A stretch of DNA of 64,000 nt from Streptomyces sp. AP-93 (GTDB lineage Bacteria > Actinomycetota > Actinomycetes > Streptomycetales > Streptomycetaceae), in assembly GCF_022808175.1 (NCBI RefSeq), contig NZ_JALGBX010000022.1, forward strand, positions 1 to 64,000. The letters are read 5' to 3'. Positions within the stretch are counted from its first letter, which is position 1. Each line of letters starts with the position of its first letter. Under the pieces are notes generated by a model. It saw only the letters and a program-made list of their open reading frames with translations, was not told the DNA's origin and searched no databases. The position numbers and the translations under genes are program-made. This document shows, piece by piece, positions 1-8,361 of the stretch.

Positions 1-75
1 AACCCGGAAGCTAAGCCTTTCAGCGCCGATGGTACTGCAGGGGGGACCCTGTGGGAGAGTAGGACGCCGCCGAAC
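1..75 (+). rRNA. rrf: 5S ribosomal RNA, 3' part
   Basis: This is the 3' two-thirds of a 5S rRNA gene; the 5' end lies before the window. The conserved 5S core is visible (GGAAGCTAAGCC, then GCCGATGGTACTGC, then GGGAGAGTAGGACGCCGCCG). It is the last gene of an rRNA operon, since a strong intrinsic terminator follows directly. The exact 3' end is estimated to within a few bases. Confidence 0.93.
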
Positions 76-87
76 AATCATTGCGGG

Positions 88-131
88 AAAGCCCCGCACC
101 AACCCTTATAGGGTTCGGTGCGGGGCTTTTC
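88..131 (+). terminator. rRNA operon terminator
   Basis: A perfect 18-bp inverted repeat (AAAGCCCCGCACCAACCC with its complement) around a five-base TTATA loop ends in TTTT. It lies 12 bases after the 5S gene and should end the rRNA transcript. Confidence 0.9.
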
Positions 132-219
132 TGCGTTTACGGACCTTTTGGTCCTCTGGGTTTTGGGGTGGGGAAACTCGGATGAGGCGGGGTTGGGCGG
201 CTCGTTAGGATCCCGAGGT

Positions 220-777
220 ATGAACCAGTACGTGATACGTCCTGTACGGGCTGAAGAGTGGGACAAGGTGAAGGAGCTGCGGATCGCGGCTCTGCGGGAT
301 CCGGCCGCGCCGGTGGCCTTCCTTGAAACGCTTGAGCAGGGTGAGGGAAAGAGCGATGAAGTCTGGCAGGAGCGGGCTGCCGGAGCTGCTGCGGGGCGGG
401 GTGTCCGGCAGTTCATCGCGGAGGGGCCCGATGGGGTGTGGGCCGGGACCGTGAGCATCCTCGTCGAGGAGGCCGGCACGACCGACATCTTCGACGGGGA
501 GATCGAGCAGGCCCAGGCGCACCTCGTGGGCGTGTTCGTCCGGCCGGGGCAGCGGGGGACCGGGCTGACGGAGAAGCTGTTCGCGGCCGCGCTGGAGTGG
601 GCCTGGGGGCTGGAGGAGCCGGTGCTGGCGCGCGTACGGCTCTTCGTGCACGAGGAGAACGCGCGGGCCGGGGCGTTCTACCGGCGGTTCGGGTTCGTGC
701 CCAGCGGGAAGGTCGTGCCGATGCCGACCGACCCGTCCGCGAAGGAGCTGGAGTACGTGTTCCCGCGGCCCGCTTAG
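220..777 (+). CDS. GNAT-family N-acetyltransferase
   Basis: This 185-residue protein is probably an acetyl-CoA-dependent acetyltransferase of unknown substrate. It opens with the GNAT strand 'YVIRPVRAEEWDKVKELRIAAL'-like segment and has the acetyl-CoA-binding loop 'VRPGQRGTGLTEKLF' about residues 107-121. The C-terminal 'NARAGAFYRRFGF' is the typical GNAT motif B region. I chose ATG 220 because the fold begins there; the frame is open further upstream to 118, but that stretch overlaps the rRNA terminator. It is convergent with the cmd operon, and the two stop codons overlap. Confidence 0.88.
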   Translation: MNQYVIRPVRAEEWDKVKELRIAALRDPAAPVAFLETLEQGEGKSDEVWQERAAGAAAGRGVRQFIAEGPDGVWAGTVSILVEEAGTTDIFDGEIEQAQAHLVGVFVRPGQRGTGLTEKLFAAALEWAWGLEEPVLARVRLFVHEENARAGAFYRRFGFVPSGKVVPMPTDPSAKELEYVFPRPA

Positions 778-2468
778 CGGGCGGCTACGGGCAGGTTCGC
801 TTCCGGCCAGCGGGAGCGGGCCTGTTCGCGGCTGCGGCACAGGGCGAGGAGCGGGAGCGTCGTGTCCTGGAGCAGCTGCGGCAGTTGGGGGACCGGGGCC
901 ACGGCGGCGACGTCCTCGAAGACCAGGGTCAGTGGTGGGTCGAGCCGACCGTCGGATGACCGTGCGGCCATGCGGCGGCCGTGCTCGACCACGCTCGAGG
1001 CGAGTGCGGTCAGCAGTGGCATCGCACCCGGGTGGGCACGGGGGTCTTCCAGGGGTTCGCCCACCACGTAGAGGGTGCCCCCTTCGGAGACGAACGATGC
1101 GAGGGCGAGGGAATCGGTTCGGTTCGGGGTGCAGGATTCCCGGATGTGGATCGAGGAGAGGGCCGTCAGGGCGCGGGCCGTGAGGTGTTGGGCCTGTTCG
1201 CGGCGGTCGGGGTGGGCGGTGAGGGCGCTTTCCAGCTCGCCGGCCGCGCCGGGGGCGGCGGTGGCCGCCTGGGGGTGGGTACGCAGGATGCGGACGGGCT
1301 CTTGGGCGTTGGTGCCCTGGGCCCAGCGGTGCAGCTGCTTGAAGGGGCGGTTGTCCAGGGCGGCGGCCTGGAGCCAGCTGCGCAGGAGCGTTTCCGCGGT
1401 GTCCGCGAGCGCGGAGTCCATGCGGGCTTGGGGGCGGACCGGGGCGAGGAGCGCGATGGCGCGGGCGGCGGCGGTGGCGCGGTCCGCGCAGCCTTCCGTA
1501 GGGCTCCAGTGGATGCGGGCCGGGGTGTCGCAGAGGTGGGACGGGTCGTAGAGGAGGACGGGGCCCAGTTTGGAGCGGGCGTCCTTCGTTTCCGACCAGA
1601 GGGCGGGGGACGAGGTGATCACGAGGATGGCGCCGGGGGCGGCTGCGATGGCCGCTGCGGCGGCCGTGGTTCGGGCCTCGGGTGGGGCGTAGGCCAGGCG
1701 GTGGCTTGGAGGTTGGGTGGGTCCCGGTACCGGTACCGGCGGGCTCGGGGCGTAGCCGAAGCCGTAGCGGTACGCCTCGTCCGTGGGGGCGGGTGCGGGG
1801 CCGTTGCCGGGGGCTCTGCCCCCGGGCCCCCGCGCCTCAAACGCCGGCGGGGCTGAGTATGGCTGCGACGCCGGGGAGGCTGGGATCGGCGGGGCCGCCG
1901 GGTGGGGCTTGGTGGGGGTGGGGACCGTGGACGGGTGCGGGGCCGTTGCCGGGGGCCAGCCCCCGGGCCCCCGCGCCTCAAACGCCGGCGAGGCTGAATA
2001 TGGCTGCGGCGTTGGTGGGGCTGAGGGGGGCTGCGGCGATGAAGGGGTGGGGATGGGGGAGGTCGCCGGGGGAGTTGGAGGTTGCTGGTCCGGTGCGTCC
2101 GGATGGTGTGCCAGGTGGCGGCGGGATTTTGTGCGGGCGACGATGCCCAGGGTGAAGATCGCCAGGACCAGGAGGATGAGGAGCTGGCTGATGAGCAGGC
2201 CCCAGAAGAGGCCCCAGTTGGAGAGGGCCTCGGCGGGTGTGTCCGGCCAGGCGGCCGGGATGTTCTGGGGTTGAGCTATCAGTGAGCGGACCGCGGTCGG
2301 GGTGCGGGTGAAGGTGACCTTGTCCGGCCAGGCGCCCTTCGCGAAGAGGGCTGCCAGGCCGGTGGACGTCCAGGTGAGGACGGCCAGGCCCAGGAGGAAG
2401 GCCAGGAGGCCCACGAGGAGGCCGTCCGGGATGCCGCCCTGGTGGCGCTGGTCCGTGCTGTTGGGCAT
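774..2468 (-). CDS. cmdA: VirD4/TraG-like membrane protein, CmdA-like
   Basis: This 564-residue protein is the last gene of the six-gene operon. It has two N-terminal membrane segments (about 16-40 and 88-111), a long Pro/Ala linker (120-265) and a C-terminal domain. The C-terminal domain resembles the VirD4/TraG coupling-protein fold: 'GAILVITSSPALWSETKD' followed by 'GPVLLYDPSHL' matches the VirD4 segment after the nucleotide site. No Walker A loop is present before it, so it is unlikely to hydrolyse ATP. The linker carries two translated copies of an interspersed genomic repeat (residues 155-170 and 202-217). Known from the literature as recalled: S. coelicolor SCO4126-4131 (cmdABCDEF) are co-transcribed and affect sporulation and chromosome segregation. 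The symbol is assigned by gene order. Confidence 0.72.
   Translation of the reverse strand: MPNSTDQRHQGGIPDGLLVGLLAFLLGLAVLTWTSTGLAALFAKGAWPDKVTFTRTPTAVRSLIAQPQNIPAAWPDTPAEALSNWGLFWGLLISQLLILLVLAIFTLGIVARTKSRRHLAHHPDAPDQQPPTPPATSPIPTPSSPQPPSAPPTPQPYSASPAFEARGPGGWPPATAPHPSTVPTPTKPHPAAPPIPASPASQPYSAPPAFEARGPGGRAPGNGPAPAPTDEAYRYGFGYAPSPPVPVPGPTQPPSHRLAYAPPEARTTAAAAAIAAAPGAILVITSSPALWSETKDARSKLGPVLLYDPSHLCDTPARIHWSPTEGCADRATAAARAIALLAPVRPQARMDSALADTAETLLRSWLQAAALDNRPFKQLHRWAQGTNAQEPVRILRTHPQAATAAPGAAGELESALTAHPDRREQAQHLTARALTALSSIHIRESCTPNRTDSLALASFVSEGGTLYVVGEPLEDPRAHPGAMPLLTALASSVVEHGRRMAARSSDGRLDPPLTLVFEDVAAVAPVPQLPQLLQDTTLPLLALCRSREQARSRWPEANLPVAAR
1791..1865 (-). repeat. Interspersed Streptomyces repeat, copy 1, inside cmdA
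   Basis: A roughly 75-bp block contains GCCGGGGGCTCTGCCCCCGG and, 3' of it, CGCCTCAAACGCCGGCGGGG. The same block recurs at 1933-2006 and in shorter form at 30604-30668. In the cmdA frame it encodes QPYSAPPAFEARGPGG. Confidence 0.85.
1933..2006 (-). repeat. Interspersed Streptomyces repeat, copy 2, inside cmdA
   Basis: This is the second copy of the block at 1791-1865, nearly identical and in the same reading frame. It encodes QPYSASPAFEARGPGG within the Pro-rich linker. Confidence 0.85.
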
Positions 2469-2469
2469 G

Positions 2470-3885
2470 TCAGGCCACCGTGGTCGCCGAGCCGCCGGCG
2501 TTGCGGTGGCGTTCCATCAGGAGGGCGCGCTCCTCTGTTTCCAGTTCGGCGGCGAGGAGGTCGTCGGGCAGGCGGTGCTGGACCGAGGATTCGGTCATGG
2601 CGCGGTCGGTGAAGACAAGGGGGCGTTCGGCTTCCGTGATCAGGTGTTTGACGACCTGGACGTTGCCGTTCACGTCCCAGACCGCGATGCCGGGGGTGAG
2701 GGTGGGGATGATTTCCACTGCCCAGCGGGGGAGGCCGAGGACTCGGCCCGTGGCGCGGGCCTCGTCTGCTTTTTGGGCGTAGATCGTGCGGGTCGAGGCC
2801 ATTTTGAGGATCGCTGCCGCTTCGCGGGCGGCCGCGCCGTCCACTACGTCCGAGAGGTGGTGGACCACCGCTACGAAGGACAGGCCCAGGCGCCGGCCGA
2901 ACTTGAGGAGGCGCTGGAACAGCTGGGCCACGAAGGGGCTGTTGATGATGTGCCAAGCCTCCTCGACGAGGAAGATGCGCTTCTTGCGGTCCGGTCGGAT
3001 CCAGGTGTGTTCCAGCCATACGCCGACGATCGCCATCAGGATCGGCATGGCGATGGAGTTGCGGTCGATGTGGGAGAGGTCGAAGACGATGAGGGGGGCG
3101 TCGAGGTCGATGCCCACGGTGGTCGGGCCGTCGAACATGCCGCGCAGGTCACCGTCGACCAGGCGGTCGATGACGAGCGCGACGTCCAAGCCCCAGGCGC
3201 GGACGTCGTCTATGGCGACGTTCATCGAGAGGGCCGATTCGGGTTCCGGGTGGCGGAGCTGTTCGACGATGTCCATGAGGACCGGCTGGCGGTCGCGGAT
3301 CGTTTCCACCACGTAGGCGTGCGCGACCTTGAGGGCGAAGCCCGAGCGTTCGTCCAGGCCGTGGCCCATGGCGACTTCGATGATCGTGCGGAGCAGCGCG
3401 AGCTGGCCCGTCGCGGTGATCGCCGGGTCGAGGGGGTTGAGGCGGATCCCGTCGTCGTTCGCGGCGATGGGGTCCAGGCGGATGGGGGTTATTCCCAGCT
3501 GCTGGGCGATGAGGTTCCATTCGCCGACGCCGTCCTCGCCCTGGGCGTCCAGGACGACGACCTGGCGGTCCCGGAAGCGGAGTTGGCGTAGGACGTAGGT
3601 CTTCTCCAGGGCGGATTTGCCGTTGCCGGATTCGCCCAGGACCAGCCAGTGGGGGGCCGGGAGTTGCTGGCCGTACAGCTGGAAGGGGTCGTAGATGTAG
3701 CCCTTGCCGCTGTAGACCTCACGGCCGATGATGACGCCGGAGTCGCCGAGACCGGGGGCGGCGGTGGGGAGGTAGACGGCCTGTGCCTGGCCCGTTGAGG
3801 TGCGCACGGGGAGTCTGGTGGTTTCGACCTTGCCGAACAGGAAGCTGGTGAAGGCGTCCGTCAGGGCGGACATGGGATCTCGCAT
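2470..3885 (-). CDS. cmdB: VirB4-like ATPase, CmdB-like
   Basis: This 471-residue ATPase is the energy component of the putative membrane complex. Walker A is 'LVLGESGNGKSALEK' (GESGNGKS at residues 84-91). Walker B is 'RIFLVEEAWHII' (about 304-313), followed by 'LLKFGRRLGLSFVAVVHH', a typical VirB4/TraC-type arrangement. I chose ATG 3885, preceded by GGAGGG about 11 bases upstream; an in-frame ATG at 3873 is possible, and the frame extends to 3969 into the upstream gene. It is separated from cmdA by one base and follows cmdC closely. In S. coelicolor the ATPase domain of CmdB was reported as essential for its function (recalled). Confidence 0.8.
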   Translation of the reverse strand: MRDPMSALTDAFTSFLFGKVETTRLPVRTSTGQAQAVYLPTAAPGLGDSGVIIGREVYSGKGYIYDPFQLYGQQLPAPHWLVLGESGNGKSALEKTYVLRQLRFRDRQVVVLDAQGEDGVGEWNLIAQQLGITPIRLDPIAANDDGIRLNPLDPAITATGQLALLRTIIEVAMGHGLDERSGFALKVAHAYVVETIRDRQPVLMDIVEQLRHPEPESALSMNVAIDDVRAWGLDVALVIDRLVDGDLRGMFDGPTTVGIDLDAPLIVFDLSHIDRNSIAMPILMAIVGVWLEHTWIRPDRKKRIFLVEEAWHIINSPFVAQLFQRLLKFGRRLGLSFVAVVHHLSDVVDGAAAREAAAILKMASTRTIYAQKADEARATGRVLGLPRWAVEIIPTLTPGIAVWDVNGNVQVVKHLITEAERPLVFTDRAMTESSVQHRLPDDLLAAELETEERALLMERHRNAGGSATTVA

Positions 3886-3904
3886 GGGCGGCCATTCCCT
3901 CCAG

Positions 3905-5467
3905 CTAGCGTCGGATGCCGGTGGCGAACGGCAAGGTGTTGACGAAGGCGCGGTGGTGCTCGCGGTCACACCATTCGAGCTTCAGGTAGGACTTGCCCGC
4001 CGAGGCGCGGATGGTGCGCTTGTCGCGGGCGAGGGCTTCGGGGGAGCGGGAGGAGACCGTGATGTAGCCGACCAGGTTGACCCCGGCGGCGCCGCTCGCG
4101 AGGTCTTCGCCGCGCTGGTCGAGCCGGCCGTGCGCGGCGATGTCGCGGGGGTCGACGGTGCGGTTCATCTTGGCGGCGCGGCTGGCGTCGGCCTCGTCGT
4201 TCGTCTTCTCCGTGAGCATGCGCTCGATGGCGATCTCGGTGGGCTCCAGGTCCATGGTGACGGCGACCGTGCGGATGACGTCGGGGGTGTGGACGAGCAG
4301 GGGGGCGAGGAAGTTCACGCCGACCGGGGTCATCGGCCACTCCTTCACCCAGGCGGTGGCGTGGCACCAGGGGGCGCGGGTGGAGGACTCGCGGGTCTTG
4401 GCCTGGAGGTAGGTCGGTTCGACGGCGTCCAGTTCGGCGGGCCAGGCGTTGCGCTTGGTCATGGCCTGGATGTGGTCGATGGGGTGGTCCGGGTCGTACA
4501 TGGAGTGCACGAGGGAGGCGAGGCGGCCCTGGCCCAGCGGCTGGCGGACGCGGATGTCGGCCTCGGCGAGGCGGGCGCAGATGTCGGTGAGCTCGCGGGC
4601 CATGACGATGGCGAGACCGGCGTCGCGGTCGACCTTCCTGCCCTTGTACGGGGTGGCCGCGCGGGCGATGGTGTGGGCCTCGGCGGCGAGCTCGCGGGTG
4701 AAGTGGATGCAGGCGACGAGGTACGCGCGGTGCTGCTCGGAGGAGGTCGACACCATCGACTGGAGCTGGTCGTACGAATCGCGCAGCCAGACGGGGGCGT
4801 TGGTGTCGCCGCGGGCGGCCACGTCCTTGTCGTGGGCCTCCGGGTCGGCCGGCAGGGTGCGTACGAGCATCTGGAGGCGGGTGACGAAGCCGTCGCCGTT
4901 GGCCACGTGCTTGAGGAGGGTGCCGAAGCGGTCCACGAGGGCCTCTTGGTCCTCGCTGTCGCGCAGGCCCACGCCGGGGCCCTCGATCTCGATGGCGGCG
5001 GTGACGGTTCTGCGGTCCGCGTGGAGCAGGACGGCGATCTCGTCGGGGCCGAAGGGGGCGGCGAGCCAGTTGATGCGGCCGATGCCGGGGGGCGGGCCGA
5101 TCTCGACCTCGCGGCCGTCGGCGGCGCGGATGCCGGCCTCCATGGAGCCGGAGCGGAAGGTCGTGCCGCGGCGCAGGGTGCGCTTGAAGCTGCGGTTGAT
5201 CTCGAACCAGCGGTAGAAGGTGCGGCCGCGGTAGGGGACGTAGACGGCGGCGAGGGCGAGCATCGGGAAGCCGGCGAGGGAGGCGATGCGCAGGGTGAGG
5301 GAGGGGACGAGCAGTCCGCTCATCATGCCGAGGAACGCGCCGACGATGATCAGGGCGATCTCGCCGGTCTCGCGGTTCTTGCCGACGATCGCGTTCGGCC
5401 TGGCCCGGCCGATGAGATACGTGCGGCGGGGCGTGACCGGGTGGAGCTGGTGCGACTGGGTCGTCAC
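3905..5467 (-). CDS. cmdC: SCO6880-family protein, CmdC-like
   Basis: This 520-residue protein has two adjacent membrane segments near the N-terminus (about 36-75) and then a large soluble domain. It belongs to the actinobacterial family annotated as 'SCO6880 family', found beside VirB4-like ATPases in T4SS-like loci. The arrangement resembles a PrgI/VirB3-like membrane anchor fused to the N-terminal, non-catalytic part of a VirB4 protein; that comparison is inference. No Walker motifs are seen. The GTG start overlaps the upstream TGA stop (GTGA), indicating translational coupling with cmdD. Confidence 0.75.
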   Translation of the reverse strand: MTTQSHQLHPVTPRRTYLIGRARPNAIVGKNRETGEIALIIVGAFLGMMSGLLVPSLTLRIASLAGFPMLALAAVYVPYRGRTFYRWFEINRSFKRTLRRGTTFRSGSMEAGIRAADGREVEIGPPPGIGRINWLAAPFGPDEIAVLLHADRRTVTAAIEIEGPGVGLRDSEDQEALVDRFGTLLKHVANGDGFVTRLQMLVRTLPADPEAHDKDVAARGDTNAPVWLRDSYDQLQSMVSTSSEQHRAYLVACIHFTRELAAEAHTIARAATPYKGRKVDRDAGLAIVMARELTDICARLAEADIRVRQPLGQGRLASLVHSMYDPDHPIDHIQAMTKRNAWPAELDAVEPTYLQAKTRESSTRAPWCHATAWVKEWPMTPVGVNFLAPLLVHTPDVIRTVAVTMDLEPTEIAIERMLTEKTNDEADASRAAKMNRTVDPRDIAAHGRLDQRGEDLASGAAGVNLVGYITVSSRSPEALARDKRTIRASAGKSYLKLEWCDREHHRAFVNTLPFATGIRR

Positions 5468-6759
5468 CGCCCGTCACCTCCTGTGTTCCTCGTGCTGGAG
5501 CCCGTACGGGGCGGGGGTGCGGCGGCGGGGCCGCCGCTGTTCCCGCCGCCGGAGCCGCGGCTGCTGTGTGCGGCCATGCCTCCGGAGATCTGGTTGTCGC
5601 CACCGGCGCGGTGGGCGCCGCCGCCGCTGTTGCCGCCGCCGCCGCGGCTGCTGTGGGTCTTGATGCCCTGGGAGACGAGGGAGGCCGGGGAGCTGATGAC
5701 GGCGGCCGCCTGGGCGCCGTCGGTGGCCTTGCTGCGGTTGGTGCGGGCGGAGGCGATCTCGTCGCCGAAGCCGGGGACGAAGCGGTAGATCATCGCGGAG
5801 GCGAAGATCGCCAGGAGGATGATGGCGAGGCCGGAGACGACCGCGGAGAAGGCGTTCGGGCCCTGGTCGCCCGCCAGGGCTCCGGCGAGGCCGAGGACGA
5901 TGACGATGACCGGCTTCACGAGGATGACGGCGATCATGATGCCCGCCCAGCGGCGGACGTGGCCCCAGAGGTTGCGGTCGACGAGGCCGGCGTAGACGAC
6001 GGTGCCGAGCAGGGCGCCGACGTAGAGGAGCGCGGCGCGGATCACGAGCTCGAGGCAGAGGATGCCGGCGGCGAGGACGGTGACGAGGGCGACGACGATC
6101 AGCATGATCGGGCCGCCGCCGATGTCGTCGCCCTTCTTGAGGGCCTCGGCGAAGGAGCCGAAGAAGACGTCGGTCTGGCCGCCGGTGGCGGAGGCGATGA
6201 CCTCGGTGACGCCGTCGGTTGCGGAGACGACGGTGTAGAGGATGAGGGGGGTGAAGGCGGAGGCGAGGACGGTGAGCCAGAGGAAGCCGATGGCTTCGGA
6301 CATGGCGGTGGTGAACGGGACGCCGCGGATGGCTCGTTTGGCGACGGCGAAGAGCCAGAGGATCAGGGTCAGGATGGTGGAGGCGGCGAAGACGATGGCG
6401 TACTGCTTGAGGAAGGTGCCGTTGGTGAAGTCGACGTTGGCGGTGCCGTTGACCGCTTTGCTGAGTTCGCCGACGATCCAGGCGGCGGCGTCGGCGCAGC
6501 CCTTTGCCAGGGAGGACAGGGGGTTGAGGGCGTCGGCGGGGTCGTTGGGCAGGCCCGTGCCGGGGCCGCTGGGGGCGGTGCCGTCGCGGTTGCAGTATTG
6601 CTTCGCAGGGCCGATCAGCAGGTCGCAAGGGTCGTTGCCGGGCAGCCGGGACGGGGTTGGCGTTGGGCTCGGGGCGGCGAAGGCGCGGGTTGCCAGGCCT
6701 GCGATGGCCAGTTGGGCGGAGGCGACCACACCGACCCGGAGCCGGAGGCTAGCGGGCAT
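5464..6759 (-). CDS. cmdD: TrbL/VirB6-like polytopic membrane protein, CmdD-like
   Basis: This 431-residue protein has a cleavable-looking signal sequence ending at 'ATRAFA', a short Cys-containing periplasm-side segment ('NDPCDLLIGPAKQYCNRDG'-like) and about six hydrophobic helices (residues 95-320). The C-terminal tail is rich in Gly and Ser ('SSRGGGGNSGGG', 'SSRGSGGGNSGG'). This layout matches TrbL/VirB6 inner-membrane channel proteins. ATG 6759 is chosen over the longer open frame to 7068: GGAGG lies about 8 bases upstream, and the start overlaps the end of the upstream gene by 11 bases, as usual in this operon. Confidence 0.75.
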   Translation of the reverse strand: MPASLRLRVGVVASAQLAIAGLATRAFAAPSPTPTPSRLPGNDPCDLLIGPAKQYCNRDGTAPSGPGTGLPNDPADALNPLSSLAKGCADAAAWIVGELSKAVNGTANVDFTNGTFLKQYAIVFAASTILTLILWLFAVAKRAIRGVPFTTAMSEAIGFLWLTVLASAFTPLILYTVVSATDGVTEVIASATGGQTDVFFGSFAEALKKGDDIGGGPIMLIVVALVTVLAAGILCLELVIRAALLYVGALLGTVVYAGLVDRNLWGHVRRWAGIMIAVILVKPVIVIVLGLAGALAGDQGPNAFSAVVSGLAIILLAIFASAMIYRFVPGFGDEIASARTNRSKATDGAQAAAVISSPASLVSQGIKTHSSRGGGGNSGGGAHRAGGDNQISGGMAAHSSRGSGGGNSGGPAAAPPPRTGSSTRNTGGDGR

Positions 6760-7561
6760 AGGTGAAGCCTCCGAACTCCTTGACGGCCTTGCTGATGTCC
6801 TCGGAAGGTGAGGCGACCGCGTCACCGGGAACCGGTGCCGGACCGTCCTGCTGGGAGTCGGAGACGACCTTCCAGTCTCCGCCCGACCAGACCAGTTCGA
6901 ACGTCCAGGTCTTCCACGTGGTGCGTACCGGGTCGGTGGACTTCGGACCGGACATGCCGATGAGGCCGGTGTACCAGACGGAGACCTTCGCGTTCGTGGG
7001 CGCATAGCTGTCGACTCGGGTGCCGACGGGGACAGCGCGGGTGACGAAGGAGCTTCCCTGGGGGGCATTGCCGTTCGCGTCGAGTCCGAGCTTCGCGAGG
7101 AACGGAACGGAGTAGGCCTCGTCCTGAGGCGCTCTCATCCTGGATGCGGCGTCCGGGGTGTAGATCCCGTCCACGAGCGCGTGCCGGGTGTTCTTTCTGA
7201 ACATGCCGTCAGAGCCGAGCGCCACCGCGTAGTTCGCCGCCGCGGACTGGGCGCCCTGTTCGGTCTGGGCGAAGCCCTTCGGGATGCCTGCGGACTTGCC
7301 GTCCACCGGGGCCACGCCCGTGGCTGCCGTGGGGTTGGTGGCGGTGGGGGCCTTGTCCGCGGTCGGGGGGGCCTCGGGGTTGCCGGACTGGTTGGCGAAG
7401 GCGATGGCCGCGATGAGGAGGACCACCACGCCGACGACTGTGATCAGGCCTCGGGAGGTGCGGCGCGGCGGGGCGTACGGGTCCGCGGGCTCTGCGAAGC
7501 GGGTACGGGTCTGGCCGGTGCCGCCGACCTCGCCGCCACCGTATTGGTCGTCGGTGCTCAT
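6749..7561 (-). CDS. cmdE: Single-pass membrane protein, possible VirB8-like, CmdE-like
   Basis: This 270-residue protein has a short cytoplasmic N-terminus, one membrane helix (about 37-56) and a Pro/Thr-rich spacer. An extracellular C-terminal domain ends in 'WTFELVWSGGDWKVVSD', which looks like the last strands of an NTF2-like fold, as in VirB8/TcpC conjugation proteins. The VirB8 link is inference from topology, size and neighbours. It overlaps cmdD by 11 bases and lies 85 bases after cmdF. Confidence 0.7.
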   Translation of the reverse strand: MSTDDQYGGGEVGGTGQTRTRFAEPADPYAPPRRTSRGLITVVGVVVLLIAAIAFANQSGNPEAPPTADKAPTATNPTAATGVAPVDGKSAGIPKGFAQTEQGAQSAAANYAVALGSDGMFRKNTRHALVDGIYTPDAASRMRAPQDEAYSVPFLAKLGLDANGNAPQGSSFVTRAVPVGTRVDSYAPTNAKVSVWYTGLIGMSGPKSTDPVRTTWKTWTFELVWSGGDWKVVSDSQQDGPAPVPGDAVASPSEDISKAVKEFGGFTYAR

Positions 7562-7646
7562 TCGGTGTTCGCCCCCTCCGCGTCGTACGACGGTAGCGCT
7601 GGTATCCGCGCAGGCGCGGCGTGGTGAGTCCTCATCAGGGCTCGGG

Positions 7647-7955
7647 CTAGACGGCCATTCCGTAGACGATCGTGAAGAGGGTGCCCAGTGAGCCGATGAT
7701 GAAGACGCCCGTCAGGCCGGCCACGATGAGGCCCTTGCCCTGTTCCGCGCTGAAGGTGTCGCGCAGTGCGGTCGCGCCGATGCGCTGCTTGGCCGCGCCC
7801 CAGATGGCGATGCCCAGGCAGAGCAGGATCGCTACGGCCATCACCACTTCGATCATGATCTTCGCCTCGTTGCCGAGACTGCCGAACGGCCCCCAGTTCG
7901 GGGCGATTCCGCCGATGATGGTGGTGATGTCGCCCTTTTCGGCTGCCAGTATCAT
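7647..7955 (-). CDS. cmdF: Small two-helix membrane protein, possible VirB2-like, CmdF-like
   Basis: This 102-residue protein has two hydrophobic helices (about 33-52 and 75-97) joined by a short charged loop ('AAKQRIGATALRDTF'). That is the architecture of VirB2/TrbC pilin-type subunits. It is the first gene of the six-gene minus-strand operon. ATG 7955 was chosen because GGTGAG lies 4-5 bases upstream; the open frame to 8015 has no such site. Confidence 0.7.
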   Translation of the reverse strand: MILAAEKGDITTIIGGIAPNWGPFGSLGNEAKIMIEVVMAVAILLCLGIAIWGAAKQRIGATALRDTFSAEQGKGLIVAGLTGVFIIGSLGTLFTIVYGMAV

Positions 7956-8361
7956 GTAACTCACCGCCCCTGTATGGGTAGTTCCGGTAGCCCGTGCCCG
8001 GACGGCAGGGGTCACGCTCTATCTTCCCTGATGAAACCGCCGTCGGATGTCGACTTGACTGCTCTCTTTACCCGATCTGTCGCCCCGGGTGCCGTTCGTA
8101 CGTCCTGACCTGGGGTCGGGCGGCGTGTGGGGGAAAGAACACACGGTCACTCTGTGTATCACGGGGGGTGACTGCGGGCAATGATTGTCGTGCCGGTGGG
8201 CTGGGTGGCTGTCGTGGGGGCGCCGTTTGGCGCAACGGGTCGTGGTTCGTTCGACCATACCGATGATGTTTTCCGACATTCCGTCAGTCAGTCGGTACCG
8301 GGGGATGGTTGCGGGTGATGCTCCCCGTGGGTCGGTACGGAGGCACGAGGAGTGGTGGCGG
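7956..8361. other. Intergenic region between cmdF and the collagen-like gene
   Basis: This 406-bp divergent region must hold the promoters of the cmd operon and of the collagen-like gene. I see no convincing -35/-10 pair, long palindrome or further coding frame with Streptomyces codon bias. Confidence 0.5.

Noticed and set aside
118..219. Upstream extension of the GNAT gene
   Set aside because: The extension runs through the rRNA terminator and has no protein-like composition; the GNAT fold starts at 220.
3800..5788. Long plus-strand open frame opposite the cmd genes
   Set aside because: It is the antisense of well-supported VirB4-like and SCO6880-like genes; its Gly/Ala/Asp-rich composition is typical of high-GC shadow frames.
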